From: Effusibacillus pohliae DSM 22757
GTDB taxonomy: Bacteria; Bacillota; Bacilli; Tumebacillales; Effusibacillaceae
Reading direction: 5' to 3'
NCBI RefSeq assembly: GCF_000376225.1
Contig: NZ_AQXL01000125.1
Coordinates: 1 to 64,000, forward strand
DNA length: 64,000 nucleotides
Shown here: one piece after another, positions 1-8,139 of the stretch
How positions within the stretch are numbered: the stretch's first letter is position 1
How the letters are laid out: the number at the start of each line of letters is the position of its first letter
Notes under the pieces: model-generated
Databases searched by the model: none
The model's input: only the letters and a program-made list of their open reading frames with translations
What the model was told of the DNA's origin: nothing
Program-made: the position numbers and the translations under genes

Positions 1-271
1 ATGGAAGCGAGTGCGAACACGCTATCGGGAACTACGGGCACTGGGTGTGCCGGAATTTGCGGTTCACATCATGGCCAACTCCCGTTGCGGGGCATGGGAA
101 ATGGCCCGCAACCTAAACAATGCCCTTGATACTTCCTATTGGGAAGCACAAGGGCTGAAAAGTTTGCTTGTACGTTATCTGGAACTTCGTCAACCTTTTG
201 GAACCGCCTAGTGCGGACCCGCATGCTAGGTGGTGTGAGAGGACGGGGGTTAGCCGCCCCCTCCTACTCGA
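1..271 (+). mobile_element. Group IIC intron, 3' part (truncated by window start)
   Basis: The 3' end of a group II intron: the maturase tail is followed by a domain V-like hairpin (about 205-236, GAACCGCC...GGTGGTG) and a domain VI stem (GGGGG...CCCCC) ending in CTCCTACTCGAT at 271, the typical 3' end of bacterial class C introns. A second, deleted copy of the same 3' end lies at 27516-27771. The 5' part is outside the window. The 3' end falls within the last codons of the convergent cobC gene. Confidence 0.88.
2..211 (+). CDS. Group II intron maturase/reverse transcriptase, C-terminal fragment
   Basis: Open from the window edge (frame starting at base 2) to TAG at 209-211. The visible 69 residues are the C-terminal maturase end of a group II intron protein: WKRVRTRYRELRALGVPEF, then ANSRCGAWEMA and the closing GLKSLLVRYLELR. 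The full protein is about 420 aa; reverse transcriptase and most of the maturase lie upstream of the window. The stop codon sits inside the domain V sequence, so protein and ribozyme overlap. It would support splicing and retrohoming of its own intron and could act on the deleted copy at 27.5 kb. Confidence 0.85.
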   Translation, partial: WKRVRTRYRELRALGVPEFAVHIMANSRCGAWEMARNLNNALDTSYWEAQGLKSLLVRYLELRQPFGTA

Positions 272-947
272 TCGGAATGCCGAGCCGCCGTTTCGCTGCC
301 AGCACGAATTCGGCCAACTTGTCGGCCGGAACGTGATCGGTCCGGTTGTGTTCGGCCAGTTGAAACATTCCATTTTTAAAGAGAACGGTTGTCAGGCTGC
401 AGTTGCCGACGTGGTACCGGTTCCATTCGGACAACCGTTTGCCGAGAATCCCTGCAACAAAATAGGCAATCGCCCCCGCATGGGTGACGATCGCCACCGT
501 CTGCTCGGGATGAGCTTCGGCGATTCCCCGAATCGCCGTTTCGATCCGGCGGTACAACTGCGGACGCGATTCGCCGTCTTCCCAGGCAAATTCGTCGTCC
601 CCCGGATTCAGCGCGCGATCCACCATCTCCTTGTGCCGCTCGTACAGGGAGAGGATCGGCTGCCCGTCAAATTTTCCAAAATTCATCTCTTTTAACCCAT
701 CTCGATAAAGGACTGACAATCCCAGCCGTTCGGCAATGATCTCCGCCGTTTGGGCGGCCCGCAGCAGCGGGCTCGCGTAGATCGCGTGAATCGGCTTGCC
801 TTGCCGGACCCGGTGCTGCAAACAGTCGGCAACGCATTCCGCCTGCCGGATGCCCGCCTCATTCAGCGGTGTATCCGTCCAGCCGGAAAGGCGGTATTGC
901 AAGTTGTCATCCGTCATGCCATGCCGGATCAAAATCAATCTTGTCAT
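264..947 (-). CDS. cobC: Histidine phosphatase, probable alpha-ribazole-5'-phosphate phosphatase
   Basis: 227 aa of the phosphoglycerate-mutase-like histidine phosphatase superfamily. The catalytic RHG lies near the N-terminus (LILIRHGMTDD), the acidic residue in KEMNFGKFDG, and the second histidine in VTHAGAI. Divergent from cobT and beside nucleotide-loop genes, it most likely dephosphorylates alpha-ribazole phosphate or cobalamin 5'-phosphate; the superfamily is broad, so the substrate is inferred from context. The ATG at 947 is preferred to the upstream GTG at 956 because AAGGTGGG lies just before it. The last residues (IE-stop) are encoded by the 3' end of the group II intron, so the native C-terminus was replaced. 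Confidence 0.8.
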   Translation of the reverse strand: MTRLILIRHGMTDDNLQYRLSGWTDTPLNEAGIRQAECVADCLQHRVRQGKPIHAIYASPLLRAAQTAEIIAERLGLSVLYRDGLKEMNFGKFDGQPILSLYERHKEMVDRALNPGDDEFAWEDGESRPQLYRRIETAIRGIAEAHPEQTVAIVTHAGAIAYFVAGILGKRLSEWNRYHVGNCSLTTVLFKNGMFQLAEHNRTDHVPADKLAEFVLAAKRRLGIPIE

Positions 948-1041
948 GGAACCCACCTTGGTGCATCATGGAAATGTACATCGTCTACTAGGCCTATTAT
1001 ATACGGGATCGATGACAATTGAGATGGCAGAGGTGTTCCGG
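948..1041. promoter_or_regulatory. Divergent promoter region cobC/cobT
   Basis: 94 bp separate the two divergent starts. An AT-rich block at 994-1004 (TATTAT followed by ATAC) could hold a -10 element, but I see no convincing -35 partner. There is no cobalamin riboswitch consensus here or in the 128-bp gap at 2996-3123. Confidence 0.35.
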
Positions 1042-2157
1042 ATGTGGAAATTATTGGCGACGATCAGGGAACTGGACCGGGAGGCGATGCGCCTTGCAAG
1101 CGAACGGCACAACCGGTTGACCAAACCGCCGGGCAGTCTCGGACGGTTGGAGGAGATCGCCATTCGCTTGGCGGGAATTCAAGGGCAGCCGATTCCGGCG
1201 GCGGCACCGGCGGCAGTCGTCGTGATGGCGGGCGATCACGGTGTGACGGAAGAGGGGGTTTCGGCGTACCCTGCCGAAGTCACCGTGCAGATGGTGCTTA
1301 ATTTTCTGGCGGGCGGGGCTGCCATCAACGCCCTGGCGCGAAATGCCAACGCGGATGTGCATGTGGTGGATGTCGGTGTGAAGGCGGATATTCCCGCAGG
1401 TCAGGTGACGGAAGCAGCGACCACGGGTGTGCAAGAAAAAGAAGCCGATTCAGCCGGACGCTCCGCCAGCCGTCTATGGGTCGAAAAAGTGCGGTATGGT
1501 ACCGCAAATCTGGCGAAAGAGCCGGCGATGACGCGGGAAGAAGCGGAGCGGGCGCTGTCGGTCGGCTGGGAGATGGGCCGCAGGCTGCATGAACAAGGGT
1601 ATAAAATCGTAGCGCTTGGCGAAATGGGAATCGGCAATACGACGGCGAGCGCTGCGGTGGCGTCCGTTCTGACAGGCAGACCGGTGCAGGAAGTGGCAGG
1701 GGCCGGAACCGGCCTTGGTGCGGAAGGAGTCAACCGCAAAATCGAGGTGATCCGGCAAGCGATCGTGCTGCATTCCCCCGATCCGTCCGATCCGGTCGAT
1801 GTGTTGGCCAAAATCGGCGGCCTGGAAATCGCGGGACTGGCCGGACTGACCTTGGCCTGCGCCGCCCACCGGATGGCTGTTGTGGTGGACGGGTTTATCA
1901 CCAGCGCCGCGGCGCTGGTCGCAGCCAAGATCGAACCGGACGTGCGGCCCTACCTGTTTGCTTCCCACCGCTCGGTGGAGCCGGGTCACCGCGTTGTTTT
2001 GGAGGCGTTGGATCTGGAGCCGCTGTTCGATTTTTCAATGCGGTTGGGGGAAGGATCGGGCGCCGCGCTGGCGCTGCCCATGCTGCAGGCGGCAGCACGG
2101 GTTCTCGCCGAAATGGCCACGTTTGACGAAGCGGGCGTCTCCGATGCAACCGCTTAA
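1042..2157 (+). CDS. cobT: Nicotinate-nucleotide--dimethylbenzimidazole phosphoribosyltransferase
   Basis: 371 aa. It transfers phosphoribose from nicotinate mononucleotide to 5,6-dimethylbenzimidazole, giving alpha-ribazole phosphate, the lower-ligand precursor of cobalamin. Family signatures are N-terminal TKPPGSLGRLE, VVVMAGDHGVTEEGVSAYP, EMGIGNTTASAA in the middle, and a glycine-rich C-terminal LGEGSGAALALP. Length is close to the usual 350 aa. ATG 1042 is chosen because AGAGGTG lies 7 bp upstream; ATG 1024 lacks such a site. It is first in the cobT-cbiZ-cobU-cbiB-cobS-cobD operon and overlaps cbiZ by 14 bp. Confidence 0.93.
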   Translation: MWKLLATIRELDREAMRLASERHNRLTKPPGSLGRLEEIAIRLAGIQGQPIPAAAPAAVVVMAGDHGVTEEGVSAYPAEVTVQMVLNFLAGGAAINALARNANADVHVVDVGVKADIPAGQVTEAATTGVQEKEADSAGRSASRLWVEKVRYGTANLAKEPAMTREEAERALSVGWEMGRRLHEQGYKIVALGEMGIGNTTASAAVASVLTGRPVQEVAGAGTGLGAEGVNRKIEVIRQAIVLHSPDPSDPVDVLAKIGGLEIAGLAGLTLACAAHRMAVVVDGFITSAAALVAAKIEPDVRPYLFASHRSVEPGHRVVLEALDLEPLFDFSMRLGEGSGAALALPMLQAAARVLAEMATFDEAGVSDATA

Positions 2158-2995
2158 ACGACAAGTGCTGGTACCGGATGTAACCCTGGAACACTATGAC
2201 AAACGGCTGCTGGTAAAAAGCGGGATTCCGCTCTCCGCCGTCAGTTCGGCGATTTATAACGGCGGGCGGCAGGAGGGCATACGTTGCATCTTCAATTTCA
2301 CCGTGAATAAAGGCTACTGTTCCAGTGATCCGATCGAGGATTTGCGCCGCGAGGCAAGCCGTCTGGGACTGCCGGAGCGGACGATCGGCCTCATGACGGC
2401 GGTGGATGTGAAAAACGCGGCGGTGGCGATCGAGCCGCACGACGATGCGGACGATGCGCCGTTCAGTCTGGTCGGCTTATCCAGCGCAGGGCCTGTTGCC
2501 AGTCGGGAACAGGCGGATGGCACCACCGCTCCGGCCGAGACTCGCCACCCGCTGCGCGTCGCAGCCGTTGTCACCGCCGGTATCAGCAACGCATGGCGGG
2601 CGGGCGTTTGGCCTTCTTATTTGCAGGAAACGGCTCCTGCGGTGGCTGATGCGCACCGAACGGGGAAGATCACCCGGACACCGGCCCCCTACCGGCCGGG
2701 CACGATCAACATAATCGTGCTGGTCGAGGGACAACTGTCCGATGCCGCGTTGGTGAATGCGGTGATGACAGTAACAGAGGCGAAAACGGCGATTTTTTAT
2801 GAACGGGACATTCGCTGTCCGGCGAGCGGGCGGATGGCGACCGGCACCACGACGGATGCGGTCGTGGTTGCAATGACAGGCCGCGGCGAAGAACTGCCAT
2901 ACGCGGGGCCGGGGACTGTCGTCGGAGCGTTGATGGCGCGGGCCGTCAGCCGGGCGTTGAACGTGGCGCTCGACAGCAGGGAGCAGAACAGGTGA
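2144..2995 (+). CDS. cbiZ: Adenosylcobinamide amidohydrolase
   Basis: 283 aa CbiZ-family protein. CbiZ cleaves the aminopropanol side chain of adenosylcobinamide to give adenosylcobyric acid, letting imported incomplete corrinoids re-enter the pathway. The conserved C-terminal half is clear: GTINIIVLVEGQLSDAALV, TEAKTAIFYE, and ATGTTTDAVVVA. ATG 2144 overlaps the end of cobT and has no strong ribosome-binding site of its own, which suggests translational coupling. A low-complexity stretch at about residues 125-150 resembles a linker. Together with cbiB downstream it forms the cobyric-acid salvage route, removing the old side chain so that CbiB can attach a new one. Confidence 0.87.
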   Translation: MQPLKRQVLVPDVTLEHYDKRLLVKSGIPLSAVSSAIYNGGRQEGIRCIFNFTVNKGYCSSDPIEDLRREASRLGLPERTIGLMTAVDVKNAAVAIEPHDDADDAPFSLVGLSSAGPVASREQADGTTAPAETRHPLRVAAVVTAGISNAWRAGVWPSYLQETAPAVADAHRTGKITRTPAPYRPGTINIIVLVEGQLSDAALVNAVMTVTEAKTAIFYERDIRCPASGRMATGTTTDAVVVAMTGRGEELPYAGPGTVVGALMARAVSRALNVALDSREQNR

Positions 2996-3123
2996 ACACT
3001 GCGATGGTTGCAACGGACCGGGGCGGGCCCCTGACGAAACGGCAACGCTATCAGGCGGTCCGCATAGCCCCACCCGGTACAAACGCAGGCTGCCGGCGAG
3101 ACGGGTGAGTTGAATCGGGACGT
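2996..3123 (+). other. Intergenic spacer cbiZ-cobU
   Basis: 128 bp without an obvious gene. I looked for the conserved cobalamin riboswitch elements and did not find them. Two GACGGGTGA-like repeats (about 3099-3107 and 3132-3140) lie before cobU. Confidence 0.4.
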
Positions 3124-3798
3124 TTGAGAGAGACGGGTGATCGTGTGGGCAAAAGTGCAAAGTTGGTGCTGGTAATCGGCGGTTCTCGCAGCGGGAAAAG
3201 CCGGTTTGCGGAAGCGTATTGTGCGAACTTGCAAAAACAGGCGGGCCTGCCTGTCACCTATATTGCCACCTGCCCGCGGATCGACGCGGAACTGGAAGCG
3301 AGGATCGCCGCGCATGTCGCCCGGCGGCCTGCTGAGTGGGGCTGTATTGAGGAGGCGACCCGCGTCGCCCAGCGGATACGGGAATTGGACGGTTCCGCAG
3401 GAATCCTCCTGCTCGATTGCCTGTCACTGCTCCTGAACAACTGGCGCTGGGAGGCGGAACAGCGAGGCAAAGCAGGCGGGTGTTTGGGTGAAGCGGTACA
3501 GCGATCGGCAGACGGTGAAACAGATAGACCGGGCGATGGAGAAGCAGTCTGTTTATCCGACGAACAAGTGGCCGAACTGACGGAAGAGCTGCTGCAGGCG
3601 TGCAAACAGTATCCGCACCCGGTGGTGATCGTGACGAGCGAGGTCGGAGCGGGTATCGTGCCGGAATCCAAATCGCTGCGGGCCTATCGCGATCAACTCG
3701 GCTTGATGAACCAGTTGGCCGCCCGCGAAGCGGATGCGGTCTACGCTGTAATGGCGGGGATCCCGGTGAATTTGAAGGAGCTGCAGGTGCGGTTATGA
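3124..3798 (+). CDS. cobU: Adenosylcobinamide kinase / cobinamide-phosphate guanylyltransferase
   Basis: 224 aa bifunctional CobU: phosphorylates adenosylcobinamide and then forms adenosylcobinamide-GDP. The P-loop GGSRSGKSRFAE is near the N-terminus, RIAAHVARRPAEW follows, LLLDCLSLLLNNW is the usual Walker-B-like region, and VVIVTSEVGAGIVPE is diagnostic. At about residues 112-142 there is an insertion rich in G, E, D and R that most family members (about 180-190 aa) lack. The start is uncertain: TTG 3124 or GTG 3145. It overlaps cbiB by four bases (ATGA). Confidence 0.92.
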   Translation: MRETGDRVGKSAKLVLVIGGSRSGKSRFAEAYCANLQKQAGLPVTYIATCPRIDAELEARIAAHVARRPAEWGCIEEATRVAQRIRELDGSAGILLLDCLSLLLNNWRWEAEQRGKAGGCLGEAVQRSADGETDRPGDGEAVCLSDEQVAELTEELLQACKQYPHPVVIVTSEVGAGIVPESKSLRAYRDQLGLMNQLAAREADAVYAVMAGIPVNLKELQVRL

Positions 3799-4808
3799 TC
3801 GATGTGTACGTGGCATTTGTGCTCGACCTTTTGATCGGCGACCCGCGCTGGCTGCCCCACCCGGTGGTGTGGATCGGCAAGCTGTCCGGCTGGCTGGAGA
3901 CAGTTTTGCGGCGGTTGTTCCGGGCGCCTGCGCGGGAAGCGGCGAAAGCGGATGCGACGGTGTTAGCCAAACGGGAAAAATGGGCCGGTGTGCTGCTTGC
4001 GGCATTGGTCGTGGGGGCGAGCGGTGGAGCGGTGCTCGGCTTGCTCTGGCTGGCCGGCCACATTCACCCGTGGCTGGCCGTGTTCGCCAACATCTGGCTC
4101 ATCTCGACGACGATCGCCGTTCGCGGCCTGGCGGAAGCGGGCAACGGGATTCGGCGGGCGCTGGCGGCAGGCGAGCTGGAACGGGCGAGGCAGTTGGCCG
4201 GATGGATTGTCAGCCGGGATACGCGGCAACTGCCGGAACCGGAGGTGGTGCGGGCCGCCGTGGAAAGCGTCGCGGAAAATATTGTGGACGCTGTGGTGGC
4301 GCCGCTTTTTTATGCGATGCTCGGCGGCGCTCCGCTGGCGATGGTATACCGGGCGGCCAACACGCTTGATTCAATGGTCGGCTACAAGAATGATCGTTAC
4401 CTGCATTTTGGATGGGCATCGGCCCGACTCGATGATCTGTTAAACTGGATTCCCGCCCGGATTACCGGTTTGTTGGTCGTGGCAGCCGCCTGGATTCTGC
4501 GCCATTCGGCCGCCGGTGCCTGGCGGACGATCCGGCGGGATGCGGCCAAACACCCAAGCCCGAACAGCGGCATCCCGGAATCGGGGGTGGCCGGGGCGCT
4601 CGGCATCCGGCTCGGCGGGCGCAACATCTATCACGGACGGGAGTCGTTTCGCGCCTACATGGGAGAACCTCTGCACGAACTGGCCCCGATCCACATCCGG
4701 CAGACGATCCGTATTTTGTATGTCAGTGCAGGCTTGATGTTGGCCGCCGGCGGTATCGTATGGTGGATGTTGGCGGCGGCAGGAGCAGCGTATCCAGTCG
4801 GGAGGTGA
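3795..4808 (+). CDS. cbiB: Adenosylcobinamide-phosphate synthase
   Basis: 337 aa integral membrane CbiB/CobD-synthase that joins (R)-1-amino-2-propanol phosphate to adenosylcobyric acid. The N-terminus carries the family signature LDLLIGDPRWLPHPVVWIG; further on VAENIVDAVVAPLFYA and KNDRYLHFGWASARLDD are conserved. Four to five hydrophobic segments are visible. ATG 3795 overlaps the cobU stop. The substrate aminopropanol phosphate is supplied by the CobD decarboxylase encoded two genes downstream. Confidence 0.93.
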   Translation: MIDVYVAFVLDLLIGDPRWLPHPVVWIGKLSGWLETVLRRLFRAPAREAAKADATVLAKREKWAGVLLAALVVGASGGAVLGLLWLAGHIHPWLAVFANIWLISTTIAVRGLAEAGNGIRRALAAGELERARQLAGWIVSRDTRQLPEPEVVRAAVESVAENIVDAVVAPLFYAMLGGAPLAMVYRAANTLDSMVGYKNDRYLHFGWASARLDDLLNWIPARITGLLVVAAAWILRHSAAGAWRTIRRDAAKHPSPNSGIPESGVAGALGIRLGGRNIYHGRESFRAYMGEPLHELAPIHIRQTIRILYVSAGLMLAAGGIVWWMLAAAGAAYPVGR

Positions 4809-4815
4809 CCCCGTT

Positions 4816-5574
4816 TTGCGTATCGTACAGGAATGGAAAATGGCCGTTCAGTTTCTGACACGCCTTCCGTGGCCGGAGAAGCCGGCGGCCGAACCGGCCC
4901 CATTCGATGAAACGGCGTTTGTTCGGAGCGTCCGCTGGTACCCGTATGTAGGGCTGCTGATCGGCGGCATTCTGGTTGGATTGTCTCATTTGTTTTTCGC
5001 CTTCCTGCCTGCCGTGGTTGCCGGTGTCCTGCTGGTGATCGCGGAGATTGCAGTGACCGGCGGCCTGCATCTCGACGGCCTGATGGACACGGCGGACGGG
5101 CTGTTGAGCGGCCGCGACCGCGAACGGAAGCTGGCGATCATGAAAGACAGCCGGGTCGGCGCGATGGGCGTCATCTCGTTTGTCTGCCTGTTTGCGTTAA
5201 AATGGGCGTTGTTCACAACTGCCGGCCCCCATTTTCCAGGAGTTCTTCTCCTGATGCCGGCGGTCGGCCGGTTTGCGATGGTGTGGGCGATCGCTCATTA
5301 CCCGCCCGCCCGGCAAGAGGGAATGGGGGTTGCGCTGGCCGGCCGGGTGCCGGTTGCCCAGCTACTGGGGACGGGGATGGTGTTGAGTTTGCCGCTGATT
5401 TTGTGGCAAGTGAAAGGATTTGTCGTGCTCTGCGTCTGCTGGCTGGTGTTCTGGTGGTTCACCCGGAGCATGGTTCGCTCGCTGGGCGGTCTGACGGGCG
5501 ATACATACGGGGCGCTCTGCGAACTGACGGAGGCGGTTTTTTTATTGGCAGCGACCGCGATTCTGGCACGATGA
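4816..5574 (+). CDS. cobS: Adenosylcobinamide-GDP ribazoletransferase (cobalamin synthase)
   Basis: 252 aa membrane enzyme that condenses adenosylcobinamide-GDP with alpha-ribazole, the last step of nucleotide-loop assembly. The signatures FLTRLPWP near the N-terminus and GGLHLDGLMDTADGLLSG with the metal-binding aspartates are present, followed by DSRVGAMG and several hydrophobic helices. The start is TTG 4816 with a near-perfect GGAGGTGA 7 bp upstream, overlapping the end of cbiB. This weak start codon is well supported because no ATG or GTG fits the site. Confidence 0.92.
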   Translation: MRIVQEWKMAVQFLTRLPWPEKPAAEPAPFDETAFVRSVRWYPYVGLLIGGILVGLSHLFFAFLPAVVAGVLLVIAEIAVTGGLHLDGLMDTADGLLSGRDRERKLAIMKDSRVGAMGVISFVCLFALKWALFTTAGPHFPGVLLLMPAVGRFAMVWAIAHYPPARQEGMGVALAGRVPVAQLLGTGMVLSLPLILWQVKGFVVLCVCWLVFWWFTRSMVRSLGGLTGDTYGALCELTEAVFLLAATAILAR

Positions 5575-5589
5575 AGGGGAAGTGATACC

Positions 5590-6642
5590 GTGCAGCATGG
5601 AGGCAATATCACCCGCTACCAGCGGGAATGGGGATGGAGCCGCGAGGAAATGGTCGACTTCAGTGCGAATCTGAATCCGCTTGGGCCGCCCGTATCGGTT
5701 ATGCAGGCGATTCAGCAGGCGCTCCCTCGCATCGTCGACTATCCTGATCCGCTTGGGCAGGATGTGCTGTCCGCATTGGCAAAAAAATGGGCGCTGCCGG
5801 AAAGCCACTTTTTGCTCGGGAATGGGGCCGCGGAGCTTATTTTTCTGGCGATGCGGCTGATTCGCCCGCGGCGCGTTGCGACTGTCGCGCCCGCATTCCG
5901 CGAATACGAACAGGCCGCCCGGGTGGAGGGGGCGGAGATTGTGCGGGTTCCGCTAACGGCTGAAACCGGTTTTGCAGTCGAGCCGGAACCACTGATGCGG
6001 GTGCTGCACGAGGTCGATATGCTGGTTCTCGCCAATCCGAACAATCCCACGGGACGGTGCGTCGAGCCGGCCATTTTGGACAGATTGCTGGCGGCAGCCA
6101 AAGAGATGGACAAGTGGTTGCTGGTCGACGAGGCGTTTCTCGATTTTCTGCCGGATGACGAGACACGCAGTTTGATCAGCCAGGTGCCCGTCGCGGACAA
6201 GCTGGTGGTCATTCGCTCTCTGACCAAGTTCTTTGCGATTCCCGGCATTCGCATCGGGTATGTGGCTGCGGCTGAACAAGCCATTCCAAAAATGCGCGAG
6301 TTGCAAATCCCGTGGTCGGTCAATACACTGGCGCAGGCGGCTGCCGCCGCGGGGCTGGCGGATGCGGATTTTCAGCGGTCCACGATCGAGTGGCTGCAGA
6401 TCGAGAGGGAGTATCTGGCACAACGGCTGCGGGACAAGGGCTATCGGGTGGTGCCCTCCGATGCGAATTTTCTGCTCGTGCAACGGGACGACGTGGAAAT
6501 CGGCAAGTGGTGGCCGAAACTGGCCGCGAAGGGGTTGTTTGTACGCGATTGCAGGTCGTTTGCGGGGCTGGATGGGACCTATTTTCGCATCGCGGTCCGT
6601 ACGCGGGCAGAGAATCAACGGTTGCTGGATGCGCTGGAGTGA
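5590..6642 (+). CDS. cobD: Threonine-phosphate decarboxylase
   Basis: 350 aa PLP-dependent fold-type I enzyme. It decarboxylates L-threonine-O-3-phosphate to aminopropanol phosphate, the substrate of CbiB. The N-terminus HGGNITRYQREWG and DFSANLNPLG is typical of the CobD branch rather than histidinol-phosphate aminotransferase; NPNNPTGR, VDEAFLDF and the PLP lysine in SLTKFFAIPGIRIGY follow. GTG 5590 is preceded by AAGGGGAAGTGA. It is the last gene of the operon before a strong terminator. Confidence 0.92.
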   Translation: MQHGGNITRYQREWGWSREEMVDFSANLNPLGPPVSVMQAIQQALPRIVDYPDPLGQDVLSALAKKWALPESHFLLGNGAAELIFLAMRLIRPRRVATVAPAFREYEQAARVEGAEIVRVPLTAETGFAVEPEPLMRVLHEVDMLVLANPNNPTGRCVEPAILDRLLAAAKEMDKWLLVDEAFLDFLPDDETRSLISQVPVADKLVVIRSLTKFFAIPGIRIGYVAAAEQAIPKMRELQIPWSVNTLAQAAAAAGLADADFQRSTIEWLQIEREYLAQRLRDKGYRVVPSDANFLLVQRDDVEIGKWWPKLAAKGLFVRDCRSFAGLDGTYFRIAVRTRAENQRLLDALE

Positions 6643-6711
6643 TTCAAAAAGGCTGTTTTCACCCGTTTCATCCCGGTTTCCCCTCCTATCTGCATGCAAC
6701 CTGCAAGAGAA

Positions 6712-6745
6712 CCCCGGCCTGCTTGCCGGGGCCGTTTTTATTTTC
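6712..6745 (+). terminator. Rho-independent terminator of the cob operon
   Basis: Stem CCCCGGC (6712-6718) with GCCGGGG (6725-6731), a 6-nt loop and a T-rich tail. It overlaps the end of the convergent SCO gene. Read on the minus strand it lacks a T-run, so it probably works in the cob direction only. Confidence 0.88.
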
Positions 6746-7409
6746 CAAGCAGCTGTTTGATGTCGCGGATGACTTCCTCGTCCTTCACACCTGTGCTCAT
6801 CACATATGAAGCGCGCATTTGATTTTTCTCATCGAGCAAAAACAGGCGGTCGTTGTGCATGATCTCGTGGCTCATCGTTTCTTCCGCCGATACGTGGAAC
6901 TGCTGCATGACCGCGTCCGTTTGTTCTTTCGTGCCGCGCAGGAACACCCAGGTTTTCGGGTCCGCATCGAATTTTTTCGCAAATTGTTGGATGGCTTCCG
7001 GCGTATCGCGCTTCGGATCGACCGTGATCGAGATCAGTTTCACTTCAGCGTCGAGTCCCTGCTGTTTCAGTTTGCCGAGAATGTCCGCCATCCGCTTGGT
7101 TGTGATCGGGCACACATCCGGGCAGTTCGTATAGAAAAAGTACACCAGCTTCGCCTTGGCTTTCAGGTCGGAATCAAGTGACACCGGTCGTTTGTCGGCC
7201 GAGTTCTCCAGTGTAAAATTGGCGATTTGCCCCTGTGCCGGCAGCTCGCCGGTCGCTTGTCCAGCAGGCGTTCCGGAAGCAGTTCCCGCATGGTGATGGT
7301 CGCCGGAAGCGCTTTCTCCGCAAGCGGCAAGCCCGGTTCCGAGCACCAACGCAGCCAGTGCCAACAGAATCCTTTGCCTGGTATATCGACTGATACGAAA
7401 CGGGTGCAT
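6738..7409 (-). CDS. SCO1/SenC family lipoprotein (copper delivery to cytochrome oxidase)
   Basis: 223 aa. A signal peptide with lipobox LAAC (about residues 26-29) is followed by a His/Gly/Thr-rich linker and a thioredoxin-fold SCO domain. The copper-binding CxxxC is present in FFYTNCPDVCPITTKRM, with ISITVDPKRDTPE and the distal histidine region HEIMHNDRLFLLDE. SCO proteins insert copper into the CuA site of cytochrome c oxidase outside the membrane. ATG 7409 is chosen because GGAGGA sits 7 bp upstream. A second SCO-fold protein without the cysteines lies at 33903-34514. Confidence 0.9.
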   Translation of the reverse strand: MHPFRISRYTRQRILLALAALVLGTGLAACGESASGDHHHAGTASGTPAGQATGELPAQGQIANFTLENSADKRPVSLDSDLKAKAKLVYFFYTNCPDVCPITTKRMADILGKLKQQGLDAEVKLISITVDPKRDTPEAIQQFAKKFDADPKTWVFLRGTKEQTDAVMQQFHVSAEETMSHEIMHNDRLFLLDEKNQMRASYVMSTGVKDEEVIRDIKQLLGK

Positions 7410-7566
7410 CGTGTGATCCTCCATTCTGTCAACGTTCGTTTTTATCGTAACACAACGCAGGCGGAAAATCTGTTAAAATTGCTTGTCAAACCCGTCTTTC
7501 ACTTTTTTGTCCGCGGCTCATATGATATACAAAATCAGCCTCTGGCAGCAGAAGGAGGGGGAGGCT

Positions 7567-8139
7567 GTGCCGGATGAAATCGTGATTTTTCGGAATGTGG
7601 CGGGGGATGTGTCGCGCGACGATTTTGTCAGGTGGAAACGGATGATCCACAAGTTGGGCCTGATGGTCGAGGAAAAAATGCGGGGCAAAATGATGGCGGT
7701 GTCGCTTTTACAAAATGAGGAAACGGTCACATTTTATGTATACGAGCAGGCGACATACTACCAACTGCACATCGACTACATGCGAATCAAAAAAGGCGAT
7801 GGCCGCCTGGTACAAGCGATCGAATGGCTGATTGAAACGGCGCGATTGCGCGGAGAAAAATTCGGCACGAGCCGCAACGAGCTGTGGCGAACCCTGTATG
7901 TCAACGGATTGATCATGGACGAAGGACCGTTTATCGAACGCAAACTGCCGTCCGATTTCGACCTCCGGCTGACAAGGGAAGCGTTGATGGGTCATATCTA
8001 TCTGATGATTGACAAATATATGGAAGCCCGCACGAGCGGCGATAGGTTGAAGGAAGAGGAGTACAGGAAAGTGCTGCAGGGGTTTGTGCAGGAACTGGCG
8101 AAAGTGGACGAGGTGCTGAAGTCGCAGAACCGGTCCTAG
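7567..8139 (+). CDS. Hypothetical protein, 190 aa
   Basis: I do not recognise the family. The protein is soluble, without signal peptide or membrane segment, and rich in charged residues. It contains a motif-like stretch RGEKFGTSRNELWRTLYVNG near the middle and a helical, charged C-terminus. GTG 7567 is chosen because it directly follows the very strong AAGGAGGGGGAGG; an upstream ATG at 7522 has no such site. It ends exactly where the convergent AtpZ-like gene ends. Confidence 0.7.
   Translation: MPDEIVIFRNVAGDVSRDDFVRWKRMIHKLGLMVEEKMRGKMMAVSLLQNEETVTFYVYEQATYYQLHIDYMRIKKGDGRLVQAIEWLIETARLRGEKFGTSRNELWRTLYVNGLIMDEGPFIERKLPSDFDLRLTREALMGHIYLMIDKYMEARTSGDRLKEEEYRKVLQGFVQELAKVDEVLKSQNRS

Noticed and set aside
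948-1041. Cobalamin riboswitch before cobT
   Set aside because: None of the conserved core elements is visible and the gap is too short for a full aptamer plus platform.
3254-4063. Long antisense open frame opposite cobU and cbiB, and similar ones opposite cobD, macA and the ABC genes
   Set aside because: They are by-products of high third-position GC; they lack ribosome-binding sites and family resemblance, while the sense frames match known proteins.
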